Shown: one piece after another, positions 1 through 8,848 of the stretch | How the letters are laid out: each line of letters opens with the position of its first letter | Numbering within the stretch: the first letter of the stretch is position 1 | DNA from: Anaerolineales bacterium | Lineage (GTDB): Bacteria; Chloroflexota; Anaerolineae; Anaerolineales; UBA11579 | Direction of reading: 5' to 3' | Length of the DNA: 61,099 nt | Assembly: GCA_020059485.1 (NCBI GenBank) | Contig: JAGVCA010000055.1 | Span: forward strand, 1 to 61,099 | The notes under the pieces: model-generated | Databases searched by the model: none | What the model was told of the DNA's origin: nothing | What the model saw: the letters and a program-made list of their open reading frames with translations, nothing else | Translations under genes and position numbers: made by a program

Positions 1-12
1 CATGATCGAGAC

Positions 13-3000
13 GTCGCTCCCCGCACGGGGAGCGTGGATTGAAATTGGTATGAGCCGACATACCCATACAGCCGGCGGTGTCGCTCCCCGCACGGGGAGC
101 GTGGATTGAAATCTTGTCGAAGGCCGAGTACAGATCCCCCAAACCAGTCGCTCCCCGCACGGGGAGCGTGGATTGAAATTTTAGCAGCATTGACACAATA
201 TAAAACGTACCTAGTCGCTCCCCGCACGGGGAGCGTGGATTGAAATTCGTAGATAGCAAAAATTTCTCCGATTGTCATTGGTCGCTCCCCGCACGGGGAG
301 CGTGGATTGAAATCCGTTGAACTGTACAACACCGACACCCAGGAAGTGTCGCTCCCCGCACGGGGAGCGTGGATTGAAATTGGCTGTACACCTCCACCAG
401 GCCGAACTTCCTGGTCGCTCCCCGCACGGGGAGCGTGGATTGAAATCTCGACAAGACGAAGGATGTCCAGCACCTGGTCAAGTCGCTCCCCGCACGGGGA
501 GCGTGGATTGAAATCTCTACAACGACCGGACGGTCGCCAAGGCGATGGTCGCTCCCCGCACGGGGAGCGTGGATTGAAATAGGGCCGGCTGTGTGGAAAA
601 GCGGGCAATGAAAAGTCGCTCCCCGCACGGGGAGCGTGGATTGAAATACCGGCAGATCAAACAAGGGATGCTCTGCCCCGTGTCGCTCCCCGCACGGGGA
701 GCGTGGATTGAAATCCCGGCAAAGTCAAGGGGCTGAATGGCAGCGCCCGTCGCTCCCCGCACGGGGAGCGTGGATTGAAATAAGCTCCACTGCCGCGTCA
801 TAACAGACGGCGGCGGTGACATGTCGCTCCCCGCACGGGGAGCGTGGATTGAAATTCGGACAGCGTGGTGGCCATACATGGGGACATGGGTCGCTCCCCG
901 CACGGGGAGCGTGGATTGAAATTACTAGGATCAGCCGCCCCGGACAATATCACTCAGTCGCTCCCCGCACGGGGAGCGTGGATTGAAATTGATGTGGCCG
1001 TTGATAACTTGCGAAATGCAGAGTCGCTCCCCGCACGGGGAGCGTGGATTGAAATAAAATCTGCGAGGCGTGCCAACAGGAATACGGCAGTCGCTCCCCG
1101 CACGGGGAGCGTGGATTGAAATATGCCGAGATCATCAAGGTGCAGACGTTGGCAGACGTCGCTCCCCGCACGGGGAGCGTGGATTGAAATTCGTTCCTCA
1201 AAGCAACCCTTGACAGCATCCTTGTCGCTCCCCGCACGGGGAGCGTGGATTGAAATTGGATGGATGCAACAAGGTGATTTGGAAAGACGAGTCGCTCCCC
1301 GCACGGGGAGCGTGGATTGAAATATGCTCTCAGTATCGGGAATGTTGAAGAACTCGCGTCGCTCCCCGCACGGGGAGCGTGGATTGAAATCTCTCTCTAG
1401 TTGCCGGGGTGCGAGTGACACCCCGTCGCTCCCCGCACGGGGAGCGTGGATTGAAATGTCTTCCTCAGGTAAGCCTGCACCAGCGCCCACATGTCGCTCC
1501 CCGCACGGGGAGCGTGGATTGAAATAGCCATTGGAACAGGTTGACACCCGGAAAAATACCGTCGCTCCCCGCACGGGGAGCGTGGATTGAAATATCATAG
1601 TAATACTTGACTGTAACTTCCATACCGTCGCTCCCCGCACGGGGAGCGTGGATTGAAATACGTCTGCTGTTAGTAAGCCCGCATTGATTGAGGAGTCGCT
1701 CCCCGCACGGGGAGCGTGGATTGAAATCTCCACCAACACGGTTGTCAAACAGCGTCCTACCGTCGCTCCCCGCACGGGGAGCGTGGATTGAAATATGGTG
1801 TCTGCAACAACGGGGTCTGGTGCATCTAGTCGCTCCCCGCACGGGGAGCGTGGATTGAAATCGGGCGATTAGCCCACATATCCGCAAAAGTTATCAGGTC
1901 GCTCCCCGCACGGGGAGCGTGGATTGAAATCTTGCTGGAAAAGATGAACGGGCAGAACGAACGCGTCGCTCCCCGCACGGGGAGCGTGGATTGAAATACC
2001 ATTTCATTAGCCCAATCGGGACGGTCGGAAGGTCGCTCCCCGCACGGGGAGCGTGGATTGAAATACCTGACTATCCAAAGATGTCCCCTGCGCCTGATCG
2101 TCGCTCCCCGCACGGGGAGCGTGGATTGAAATTTTCGCCCAACCACCCTTGACCACCCAACGGGGATGTCGCTCCCCGCACGGGGAGCGTGGATTGAAAT
2201 TTTGGAAAGAATTGGGATGTCGTTGACCGGGCGCGTCGCTCCCCGCACGGGGAGCGTGGATTGAAATACTCGAAGGAAACGCCGCCCACATAATCCCCGA
2301 TGTCGCTCCCCGCACGGGGAGCGTGGATTGAAATACAACGCCTTCTCCGCCAGCTATGTCGGCGGCGGTCGCTCCCCGCACGGGGAGCGTGGATTGAAAT
2401 GCAACTGCCGTGCCGCTGTCGGGAAGATAGCGCTGTCGCTCCCCGCACGGGGAGCGTGGATTGAAATAACATCCTCCAGGCAGGCGGGCCAGAAGTAGCC
2501 CCGTCGCTCCCCGCACGGGGAGCGTGGATTGAAATAGTACCAGCCTGCGCACCAGTAGCGGCAATGTCGTCGCTCCCCGCACGGGGAGCGTGGATTGAAA
2601 TTAACAGCCAACACAGGGATCCCGCCTGGCATCCGTGTCGCTCCCCGCACGGGGAGCGTGGATTGAAATTCGTGGGAAAGCGTAACCAGCCCGGAGGATG
2701 CAAGTCGCTCCCCGCACGGGGAGCGCGGATTGAAATTTCTTCGTTCATCCGGCGGACACGATCGTCCGCGTCGCTCCCCGCACGGGGAGCGTGGATTGAA
2801 ATAACAATCAGGTCAGCACCTGCCACCGTCGAACCGGTCGCTCCCCGCACGGGGAGCGTGGATTGAAATCAGGTCAAGGCGGTCGACGGGGCTGGCAACC
2901 AGCGGTCGCTCCCCGCACGGGGAGCGTGGATTGAAATCTGGATAGCCCGAACTGGGGATCAGCGATGAACAGTCGCTCCCCGCACGGGGAGCGTGGATTG

Positions 3001-3206
3001 AAATCGGGTGTGGTTCCCGCACAACGACCGGCTGAACATGTCGCTCCCCGCACGGGGAGCGTGGATTGAAATACGGTCGCATTGGATGATGTGTCTAATA
3101 GAGTCTGGTCGCTCCCCGCACGGGGAGCGTGGATGAAATGGAGGATCACCGCTAACATTTTGTTTGTGATGGCTGTCGCTCCCCAAATGGGGAGTGTAGA
3201 TAAAAT
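13..3206 (+). CRISPR. Type I-C-like CRISPR array, 48 repeats, right (trailer) end
   Basis: I count 48 repeat units. Starts run 13, 80, 147, 214, 281 and so on to 3040, 3108 and 3175, separated by spacers of mostly 33-36 nt. The consensus repeat is 33 nt. It begins GTCGCTCCCC, contains a GCTCCCC/GGGGAGC stem with a four-base loop, and ends GTGGATTGAAAT. That 3' end is typical of type I-C repeats and gives + strand orientation. Repeat 41 (2704) has one T-to-C change. Repeat 47 (3108-3139) has lost one T. Repeat 48 (3175-3206) has several substitutions plus a deletion but keeps the stem. Decay at the right side marks the trailer end, so the leader, newest spacers and cas genes should lie beyond the left edge; no cas gene is in the window. 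All ORFs across the array are artefacts of the repeat. Confidence 0.98.
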
Positions 3207-3237
3207 GCAGACAACTACCTTGTCCTGTTGGACTGTT

Positions 3238-3276
3238 CCGCCTCACCTCACTAGTGGGGCGCGGTTTGTGATAAAT
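3238..3276 (+). repeat. Possible third decayed CRISPR repeat
   Basis: Exactly one repeat-spacer period (66 nt) after the start of repeat 48, the sequence contains GTGGGGCGCGG followed by a TTGTGATAAAT-like end. This resembles the 3' half of the repeat (GGGGAGCGTGG then ATTGAAAT) with two inserted bases. Position in register plus partial similarity suggests a further eroded repeat, but the 5' half is barely recognisable. Confidence 0.35.
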
Positions 3277-3340
3277 CGAAATCGGTACGAACTCCCTTCA
3301 ATGCGGCCAGCATGGATTCTAGGCTCTCACCTTCGTCCAA

Positions 3341-3529
3341 TCATACTTTTACCAGTTGATCAGCAATGCGATCGATAGGCGTCGTCCGCCGGCTGAGGAT
3401 CAACACATCCTTGGAGAAGGTGATCAGGTCGAGGATCTCTCACTCACCGATTTTATGTTGATCCCGCAGTGATTTCGGGATCGTGATGACGCCGCGGCAT
3501 CTTACCGGTATCTGATCGCGGTTGCTCAT
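3341..3529 (-). pseudogene. AbrB/MazE-type antitoxin, interrupted by a stop codon
   Basis: Reading leftward from an ATG at 3529, the first 29 codons encode the hallmark SpoVT/AbrB swapped-hairpin segment (GVITIPKSLRDQ after an N-terminal MSNRDQIPVRCR). A TGA at 3440-3442 then interrupts the frame. The same frame continues for 32 more sense codons (EILDLITFSKDVLILSRR and on) to a TGA at 3341-3343, which matches the second half of a small AbrB-type protein. No toxin partner is visible in the flanking sequence. I read this as a dead antitoxin gene. The rest of 3207-3697 holds the terminator listed separately and nothing else that I can support. Confidence 0.6.
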
Positions 3530-3616
3530 CTCGCTCTCCAGAAACTTAGTCCGAAATGATTATCAGGATATCAGGACGTTGAGGCCGGACAGGAGCTAGC
3601 AACCGACCCCTCCGCC

Positions 3617-3646
3617 AACATCCGTATTGTTACGGATGTTTTTTTA
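3617..3646 (+). terminator. Rho-independent terminator
   Basis: A perfect inverted repeat AACATCCGTA / TACGGATGTT with a four-base TTGT loop is followed by an uninterrupted T tract (3639-3645). Orientation is rightward, so it would stop transcripts coming from the CRISPR side before the surface-protein gene at 3698. Confidence 0.8.
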
Positions 3647-3697
3647 TCCCGCTCGCGCCTATAGTTCCTCCCAAAACGGTTCGGGAGGGCGTGCGAG

Positions 3698-6600
3698 ATG
3701 CGGCATCGATCCAGTTTTACGGCAATCTGGTGGACGGTTATCCTGCTGGTGACAGCTTTCTTGCTGGTGCGGGTGTCTCCCGCCATCGCCGAGTACCTCG
3801 GCCCGGACCGGACGGTCACCGAGACCGTGCAGGAGTCCGAGGGCTGGGGGCGGGAGTGCCAGCTGGTCGGTGGCCAATACCGCTGGGTGACGACCTTAAC
3901 GTGCAACGGCTGCAGCGCCAGCTGCGTGACCCGGCTGGACGACCAGTATCCGGACCACAACCCGGCCAGCATCTGCAACGCCGCCTATCTCGGCTCGCGG
4001 GTGCACCACCACGCCTGCACCACCAGCGAGATCGAGACCAGCTACCAGCCAGCCACGATCAGTGCATCGCTGGCCTGTGCCCAACCGGGCAGCGCCGGCT
4101 GGTGCCGCTCGGCAGCGGTCGTCCAGCTGCTGGCGAATGAGGGCGCCGACGCCTGCGGCCGGTATGCCCTGACCCGGATCGAGGATAACCTCGGCAGCAG
4201 CCTGCCGGTCTCGGGCTGCAGCGCCGAGGCCAGCGTGACGATCGCGGCCAACGGGACCACCAGCTACCTGGCCTGGGTGCACTCCTCCCTCGGGGATACC
4301 TCCGAAATGGCCGGGCTGACCGTTTTGGTCGACCAGGAACCGCCAAGCCTGAGCTACGACCAGCCCGACCTGTTCACCCTGGCCTTATCGGCCAGCGATG
4401 CCCACTCCGGGGTCGAGTATTTTGAGGTTGATCTCAACAACCGGGGCTGGGTGCCCGGCGCGGTCCATACCCTGGCACCCGGGCTGAACGAGGTCCGGAT
4501 GCGGGTCTTCGACCGGGCCGGCAACCAGACCGAACTGCAGGCCGTGATCGTGACCGACGCTGACCCGCCCGAAACGCTGACCGACCGGATCGAGCCGGCC
4601 GCTCCCGACGGCGGGCACGGCTGGTATCGGACCACTCCGACGATCACGGTCACAGCCGCGGACGCCCACAGCGGGATCGCCTTTGCCGGCCTGGTGCTCG
4701 ACGGGGTCGATTACCCGGCGGACAGCGGGTATCTGGTGGGCAGCGGGGTGCACGCTATCCGGGTCAAGGCGGTCGACGGGGCTGGCAACCAGCGCCTGGA
4801 AGCGCCGGTCTCGTTCGCCAACCCGCTCATGGTCGATCCCGATCCGCCGGCGCTGGCGGTGGCGATCAGCCCCGCGCCGGCCGTATCCGGCTGGCACGAC
4901 CAGCCGGTCGTGGTGGAGGCTGGCGATACCCGCGATGACCTTTCCGGCCTGGCGTTACTCGAGATCAGCCTGGACGGCGGGGCGTTCCAGCCAGGTCCGC
5001 AGATCACAGTGCTGGAGGGCCAGCATACGGTCACCGTCCGGGCGGCCGACCTGGCCGGGAATCAGGCTGAAGCCGACTATGCGGTCCAGGTCGACCTGTT
5101 TCCGCCAACCGCCAGCCTGACCCTTACCGGTGAGCGCGGGCCGGCGGTTGACCAAACCTGGTACCGCAGCCCGGTGCAGGTGCAGGCCGAAGCTGCCGAT
5201 GCCTCCGGCGGGCCGGTCACCCTGACGCTGGCCCATAACGGCGTCCCCGCGGGCAACCCGCTCGAGCTGGCGGCGGAGGGCTGGCACCAGGTCGAGGCCT
5301 CGGCTACCGATGTGGTCGGCCGCCAGGCGGCGGCCAGTGCGGCCTTCGGGATCGACCTGACCCTCCCGTCCGCGGCGATCAGCTCGCACCAGGACGGGAC
5401 GGTGGTGCGGGCGGACTTCGTCCTGTCCGGCACGGCCTTTGACGACCTGTCCGGCATCTACCAGCTGCAGCTGCAGGTCGGGGCGGGGGAGTGGGTCACG
5501 CAGACCGTGGATGCCGCCCCCGGTGAGGCGGCCTGGTCCTTCCCGGTGGCCATCACCGACCTGCCGGCCGGTCCGCTGACGCTGCGCCTGCGGGCGCTCG
5601 ATCGGGCCGGCAATTTCTCTCCCGAGCAAACGGTGTCCGTGCGGGTCAGCCGCCAGCCAGCCCGGCTGGAGATCCCGGACCGCTGGTGGGCGGGTGAGAC
5701 GGTTATTCCGCGGCATGTGCCCGGCGACGCCGGCGGGGTGGTGCGGGCGGTGGCGGTGGTCTCGCATCCCCGGATCGGCTCGGTGACGCTTTTACTGCGG
5801 CCGGCGGATCAATGGGCTCTCCGCTGGGACGGCACCATTGAGGACGGCCAGGCCTGGGCGCCGCCGGGCGAGTACCGGGTGGTCGTAACGGCTTTTGACC
5901 AGTATGGCAGCGCGGCGATCGATAAGGGGATCATCGTGGTGCACGAACTGCCCGACCTGCCGCCGGTGCCGGCCCGGCAGCGCTTCCCGATCGCCGGTCT
6001 GGTGTCGGCCTTCGATGCCGGGCAGGTGGTGGTGGACGGCACAGCCTATACGGTCACGGCTGATGCCCGGATCGAGCCCGGGGTCGCGCCCGGCCAGCCG
6101 GCCTACGGCGAGGCCGAGCAGTTCGCCGGGCAGCAGGGGGAGCCGGCCCAGATCGTGTGGCTCAAGCCGGCAGAGGAGGTCCCGATCGCGGGCCTGGTCG
6201 AGTCCCTGGCGGCCGACCACCTGGTGGTGGCCGGGCAGCGCTTCGAGCTGACTGCTTTCAGCCGGCTGCCGGCCGGTCTGGCCAGCGGGCTGCAGGTCGT
6301 CGGCCTCGGCTTGCTTTCCGGGGGCAGCCATCCCGAGACGCTCTGGCTGGAACTGGTCGCGCCCAAGCCGGTGCCGGCACAGGATGCGCCCCAGGAGCCG
6401 GCAGTCGTGTTGGCGGTCCCGATGGACCAGGCAGTGGCGCAGCCCACGCCCAGGGCCGCTGGATCGGCCCGCGCTCGGGTGTTAGCTTTCTCGCTGCTGG
6501 GGCTGGGAATGGCCGGTTTGCTGGCCTGGCTGCTGGCCGGCCAGCGCTACCGCGGCACGCTGGTGGCAGTCGATGGGGAGGCGCGGGTGATCACCTTGCG

Positions 6601-6748
6601 GCGGGATGGGGAGGAGCAGGGTAGAGCGTACCGGCTGGGATACCACCGCCGGCTGGCGGATACCGTGCCGCTGCACCACGGCTGCCGGGTGTGCGGCAGG
6701 ATCGTGCTGTTCCGGGCCTGGAGCATGCAGCGGGTGGGGAGGGAATAA
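3698..6748 (+). CDS. Membrane-anchored surface protein with Ig-like repeats; match site of a CRISPR spacer
   Basis: 1016 residues. A hydrophobic segment at about residues 10-30 looks like an uncleaved or cleaved signal sequence. It is followed by a Cys-rich region (about 45-175) and then a series of Ig-like modules. These repeat a signature of the form V-R-x-x-D-x-AGN (VFDRAGNQ, AVDGAGNQ, AADLAGNQ, ALDRAGNF) before DPxPP-type linkers. A second transmembrane helix lies near residues 925-945 (LLGLGMAGLLAWLLAG), followed by a basic cytoplasmic tail of about 65 residues. I infer an exported, membrane-anchored surface protein; the ligand is unknown. The ATG at 3698 is preceded by GGGAGG. The segment 4760-4794, coding around AVDGAGNQ, matches a spacer of the array to the left. 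Confidence 0.75.
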   Translation: MRHRSSFTAIWWTVILLVTAFLLVRVSPAIAEYLGPDRTVTETVQESEGWGRECQLVGGQYRWVTTLTCNGCSASCVTRLDDQYPDHNPASICNAAYLGSRVHHHACTTSEIETSYQPATISASLACAQPGSAGWCRSAAVVQLLANEGADACGRYALTRIEDNLGSSLPVSGCSAEASVTIAANGTTSYLAWVHSSLGDTSEMAGLTVLVDQEPPSLSYDQPDLFTLALSASDAHSGVEYFEVDLNNRGWVPGAVHTLAPGLNEVRMRVFDRAGNQTELQAVIVTDADPPETLTDRIEPAAPDGGHGWYRTTPTITVTAADAHSGIAFAGLVLDGVDYPADSGYLVGSGVHAIRVKAVDGAGNQRLEAPVSFANPLMVDPDPPALAVAISPAPAVSGWHDQPVVVEAGDTRDDLSGLALLEISLDGGAFQPGPQITVLEGQHTVTVRAADLAGNQAEADYAVQVDLFPPTASLTLTGERGPAVDQTWYRSPVQVQAEAADASGGPVTLTLAHNGVPAGNPLELAAEGWHQVEASATDVVGRQAAASAAFGIDLTLPSAAISSHQDGTVVRADFVLSGTAFDDLSGIYQLQLQVGAGEWVTQTVDAAPGEAAWSFPVAITDLPAGPLTLRLRALDRAGNFSPEQTVSVRVSRQPARLEIPDRWWAGETVIPRHVPGDAGGVVRAVAVVSHPRIGSVTLLLRPADQWALRWDGTIEDGQAWAPPGEYRVVVTAFDQYGSAAIDKGIIVVHELPDLPPVPARQRFPIAGLVSAFDAGQVVVDGTAYTVTADARIEPGVAPGQPAYGEAEQFAGQQGEPAQIVWLKPAEEVPIAGLVESLAADHLVVAGQRFELTAFSRLPAGLASGLQVVGLGLLSGGSHPETLWLELVAPKPVPAQDAPQEPAVVLAVPMDQAVAQPTPRAAGSARARVLAFSLLGLGMAGLLAWLLAGQRYRGTLVAVDGEARVITLRRDGEEQGRAYRLGYHRRLADTVPLHHGCRVCGRIVLFRAWSMQRVGRE
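4760..4794 (+). other. Protospacer-like match to CRISPR spacer 2870-2904
   Basis: The 35 bases here equal the spacer between the repeats starting at 2837 and 2905, except at position 2 (A in the spacer, G here). The orientation is the same. The three bases on the 5' side are ATC, whereas type I-C systems normally recognise TTC. Both the mismatch and the flank lie at the PAM-proximal seed side, which could explain how the cell tolerates it. Confidence 0.9.
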
Positions 6749-6828
6749 AGCCGCAGTTCACGAGCATTTCGCCTTCAGATGACCATGTCTCCGGCAGTCC
6801 CTCTTTGAACGCGGGGGCATGGTTCGTC

Positions 6829-6957
6829 TCATGGTTCCGAGAGCTGCGGGCTGACCAGATTGTTTACGAGGGCGATGATCAGGGCACTGCCCAAGGTTAT
6901 TGGGACAAAGTGCCCTCGCGCCTTGAGAATATTTGCAGTATAGGGGGTGTCCGCCAT
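6829..6957 (-). CDS. Candidate 42-residue small membrane protein
   Basis: This short ORF lies in the otherwise empty stretch 6749-7060. It starts with ATG at 6957 and encodes a polar N-terminus (MADTPYTANILKARG) followed by one hydrophobic helix (PITLGSALIIALVNNLV). The third codon positions are GC-rich like real genes nearby. There is only a weak GGTGG-type ribosome site upstream. It could equally be the decayed end of a larger membrane protein. I do not recognise a family. Confidence 0.3.
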   Translation of the reverse strand: MADTPYTANILKARGHFVPITLGSALIIALVNNLVSPQLSEP

Positions 6958-6994
6958 TAGACTTCTGTCCACCTGCGGCCGCATGGAAATAAAC

Positions 6995-7060
6995 TTGACA
7001 ACCCACTATAGTTAATATTATTATATTGTTATAACATTATTACTGTTTAGTGGAGGCCGC
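6995..7060 (+). promoter_or_regulatory. Promoter and candidate GntR operator of the mannoside operon
   Basis: A TTGACA -35 element (6995-7000) is followed by an AT-rich -10 region (about 7013-7027). Just downstream is the palindrome TGTTATAACA (7027-7036). Flanking matches extend it to 7023-7040 with one mismatched pair. GT-N-TA-N-AC-type palindromes are typical sites of HutC-subfamily GntR repressors, and such a repressor is the last gene of this operon. Overlap of the site with the start region suggests repression relieved by a sugar phosphate (inference). GGAGG at 7052-7056 serves the first gene. Confidence 0.6.
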
Positions 7061-8848
7061 ATGGGATTCGCTTATAAACCGATTGCCTTCGACGATCTGT
7101 CCGCCATCAACCCTGTGGCGGATTTACCACAGCTCAAGACCTCTTTGCAGGAGAGCGCTGCCGCGCTGATTGGTACATTGCCCGCCGGCCTGATCCTCCT
7201 GGACGGCTTCCCCACCGCAAATTTTTCCAAACTGATCGAGGCTCTGCAGCAGGCCGGGGCAGGGTTCCATTTAATGGACGTCGCCGGGTTGTATCGGACG
7301 CCCGATGAGATCTCCCAGCTGCTGGCGGCCTATCTCCCCGAAGACCGGGAGACCGACCCTGAACTGATCTTCGGCAGGCTGTATGACCAGGACTTTTTAT
7401 CCATCCTTGACCTGGATGCAGCCAACGCGTTCCTCTCGGGTCTGGCCAGCGGGGAGACGACCGTGCTGTACGGCCATGGCAGCGCAGCTGGTTTCTTCCG
7501 TACCGAAGCCAGCGCCATCCTGTACATGGATGTCACCCCCAAGGATACTGCCTTGCGCGTCTTTGACGGCCGCTACCAGCCTGTTGGGAATTTGAACCAC
7601 GCCGATCTGGACGCGCTGGTCCGGCAGACCTACTTCATCGATACCGAACTGGCTGTGCGTCTGAGGAAAGAACTGTTCCAGAACGGCCTGGTCGATTACT
7701 ATTTTCTGGACTCCGAGCTTTCGTTCACCATGTTGAGCCGCAGCGATCTGCAGGCCGTCATGGATGGGCTGAAAGTGCGCCCGCTGCGGGCCAAGCCGGT
7801 CTATGTTGAGGGGGTGTGGGGCGGACAGTTCATCAAGCGCTACCGCGGGGTGCCGGACGATCTGGTCGATAAGGTGGCCTGGTCGTTCGAACTGATCCAC
7901 ACCGAGGCCAGCCTGCTGGTCGACACCGGCGGGCATTTGATCGACCTGCCGTTCCTGACGATCATGGATACCGTTGGCGAGAGCCTGATCGGTCCGCAGC
8001 TTTACGACCAGTTTGACGGGAGTTTCCCGATCCGGTTCAATTATGATGACACCTGGCACAGCAACGGGAATATGTCGATCCAGTGCCATCCGAATGACAA
8101 AATGGCCCAGGCGTATTACGGCGATTTTGCCGGGCAGAACGAAGCCTACTACGTGGTGCTCACCGGGCATGATGCCAAAACTTTTTGCGGTTTCAAAGGT
8201 GACGGGCGCGAATTTCTGGCATTGTGCAAACAATCGGAAACAGACGCCGCGCTTCTGCCTTATGAGGACTACATCCACGCCATCCCCTCCAGCGTGGGCC
8301 GGCAGATCTTTTTACCGACCGGGACCGTGCATGGCTCTGGCCGGAACCAGCTGGTGCTCGAACTCGGGACGCTCACGTTCAGCGCCTATACCTATAAGAT
8401 CTATGACTATACCCGCCTGGATATCACCGGCAAACCGCGCCCGCTGCACACCAAACTGGCGGAAGAGGCGTTAATCTTTGAAAGGGATGCCGCATGGGTG
8501 ATGGAGAACATCGCCTTTCCCCCCAGATTGCTGGTTGAAGGTGACGGCTGGCGGGAACTGCTGGTCGGCCAATTTGAGTCCATCTACTTTGAAACCCACC
8601 GGATCGAGATGGAGACCGGCAGCCGGTATCAGGGAGATAACGGCAAAGGTTTTTCAGTTATCACGGTGGTCGATGGCGAAGCGGCCCGGATCCAGTCCAG
8701 CGATCATCCGGAGTTTTTCTACGATGCGAAGTACCTGGATGTGGTTTTGCTTCCTGCCAGCATCCAGCGCTACGAAGTGATTGCGCAGGGGAAACAGCCG
8801 GTGGTGCTGCACAAAGCTTTTGTGAGAGAGGATATGTACAGGTCATGA
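7061..8848 (+). CDS. manA: Class I mannose-6-phosphate isomerase family protein, long form
   Basis: 595 residues, longer than the roughly 390 of E. coli ManA. It likely interconverts mannose-6-phosphate and fructose-6-phosphate in the cytoplasm using a zinc ion. The C-terminal half carries the cupin metal site: Q341 and H343 in SIQCHPND, and H424 in the GTVHGSG stretch. The first 250 or so residues are an extension whose role I cannot assign; they may be a nucleotide-kinase-like or purely structural segment. It is first in an operon with GH38 mannosidase and PTS genes, which fits conversion of the mannose-6-phosphate that the mannosidase releases. The ATG has a GGAGG seven bases upstream, and the stop overlaps the next ATG by four bases. 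Confidence 0.82.
   Translation: MGFAYKPIAFDDLSAINPVADLPQLKTSLQESAAALIGTLPAGLILLDGFPTANFSKLIEALQQAGAGFHLMDVAGLYRTPDEISQLLAAYLPEDRETDPELIFGRLYDQDFLSILDLDAANAFLSGLASGETTVLYGHGSAAGFFRTEASAILYMDVTPKDTALRVFDGRYQPVGNLNHADLDALVRQTYFIDTELAVRLRKELFQNGLVDYYFLDSELSFTMLSRSDLQAVMDGLKVRPLRAKPVYVEGVWGGQFIKRYRGVPDDLVDKVAWSFELIHTEASLLVDTGGHLIDLPFLTIMDTVGESLIGPQLYDQFDGSFPIRFNYDDTWHSNGNMSIQCHPNDKMAQAYYGDFAGQNEAYYVVLTGHDAKTFCGFKGDGREFLALCKQSETDAALLPYEDYIHAIPSSVGRQIFLPTGTVHGSGRNQLVLELGTLTFSAYTYKIYDYTRLDITGKPRPLHTKLAEEALIFERDAAWVMENIAFPPRLLVEGDGWRELLVGQFESIYFETHRIEMETGSRYQGDNGKGFSVITVVDGEAARIQSSDHPEFFYDAKYLDVVLLPASIQRYEVIAQGKQPVVLHKAFVREDMYRS

Noticed and set aside
275-3246. Many long ORFs across the CRISPR array, on both strands, with repeated peptides such as ISIHAPRAGSD and SLPARGAWIEI
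   Set aside because: They are translations of the repeat unit in different frames; spacers of near-constant length keep frames open. No protein is encoded.
4955-5767. 270-residue antisense ORF within the surface-protein gene
   Set aside because: His/Arg/Gly-rich reverse reading of the Ig-like repeats, with no plausible start site.
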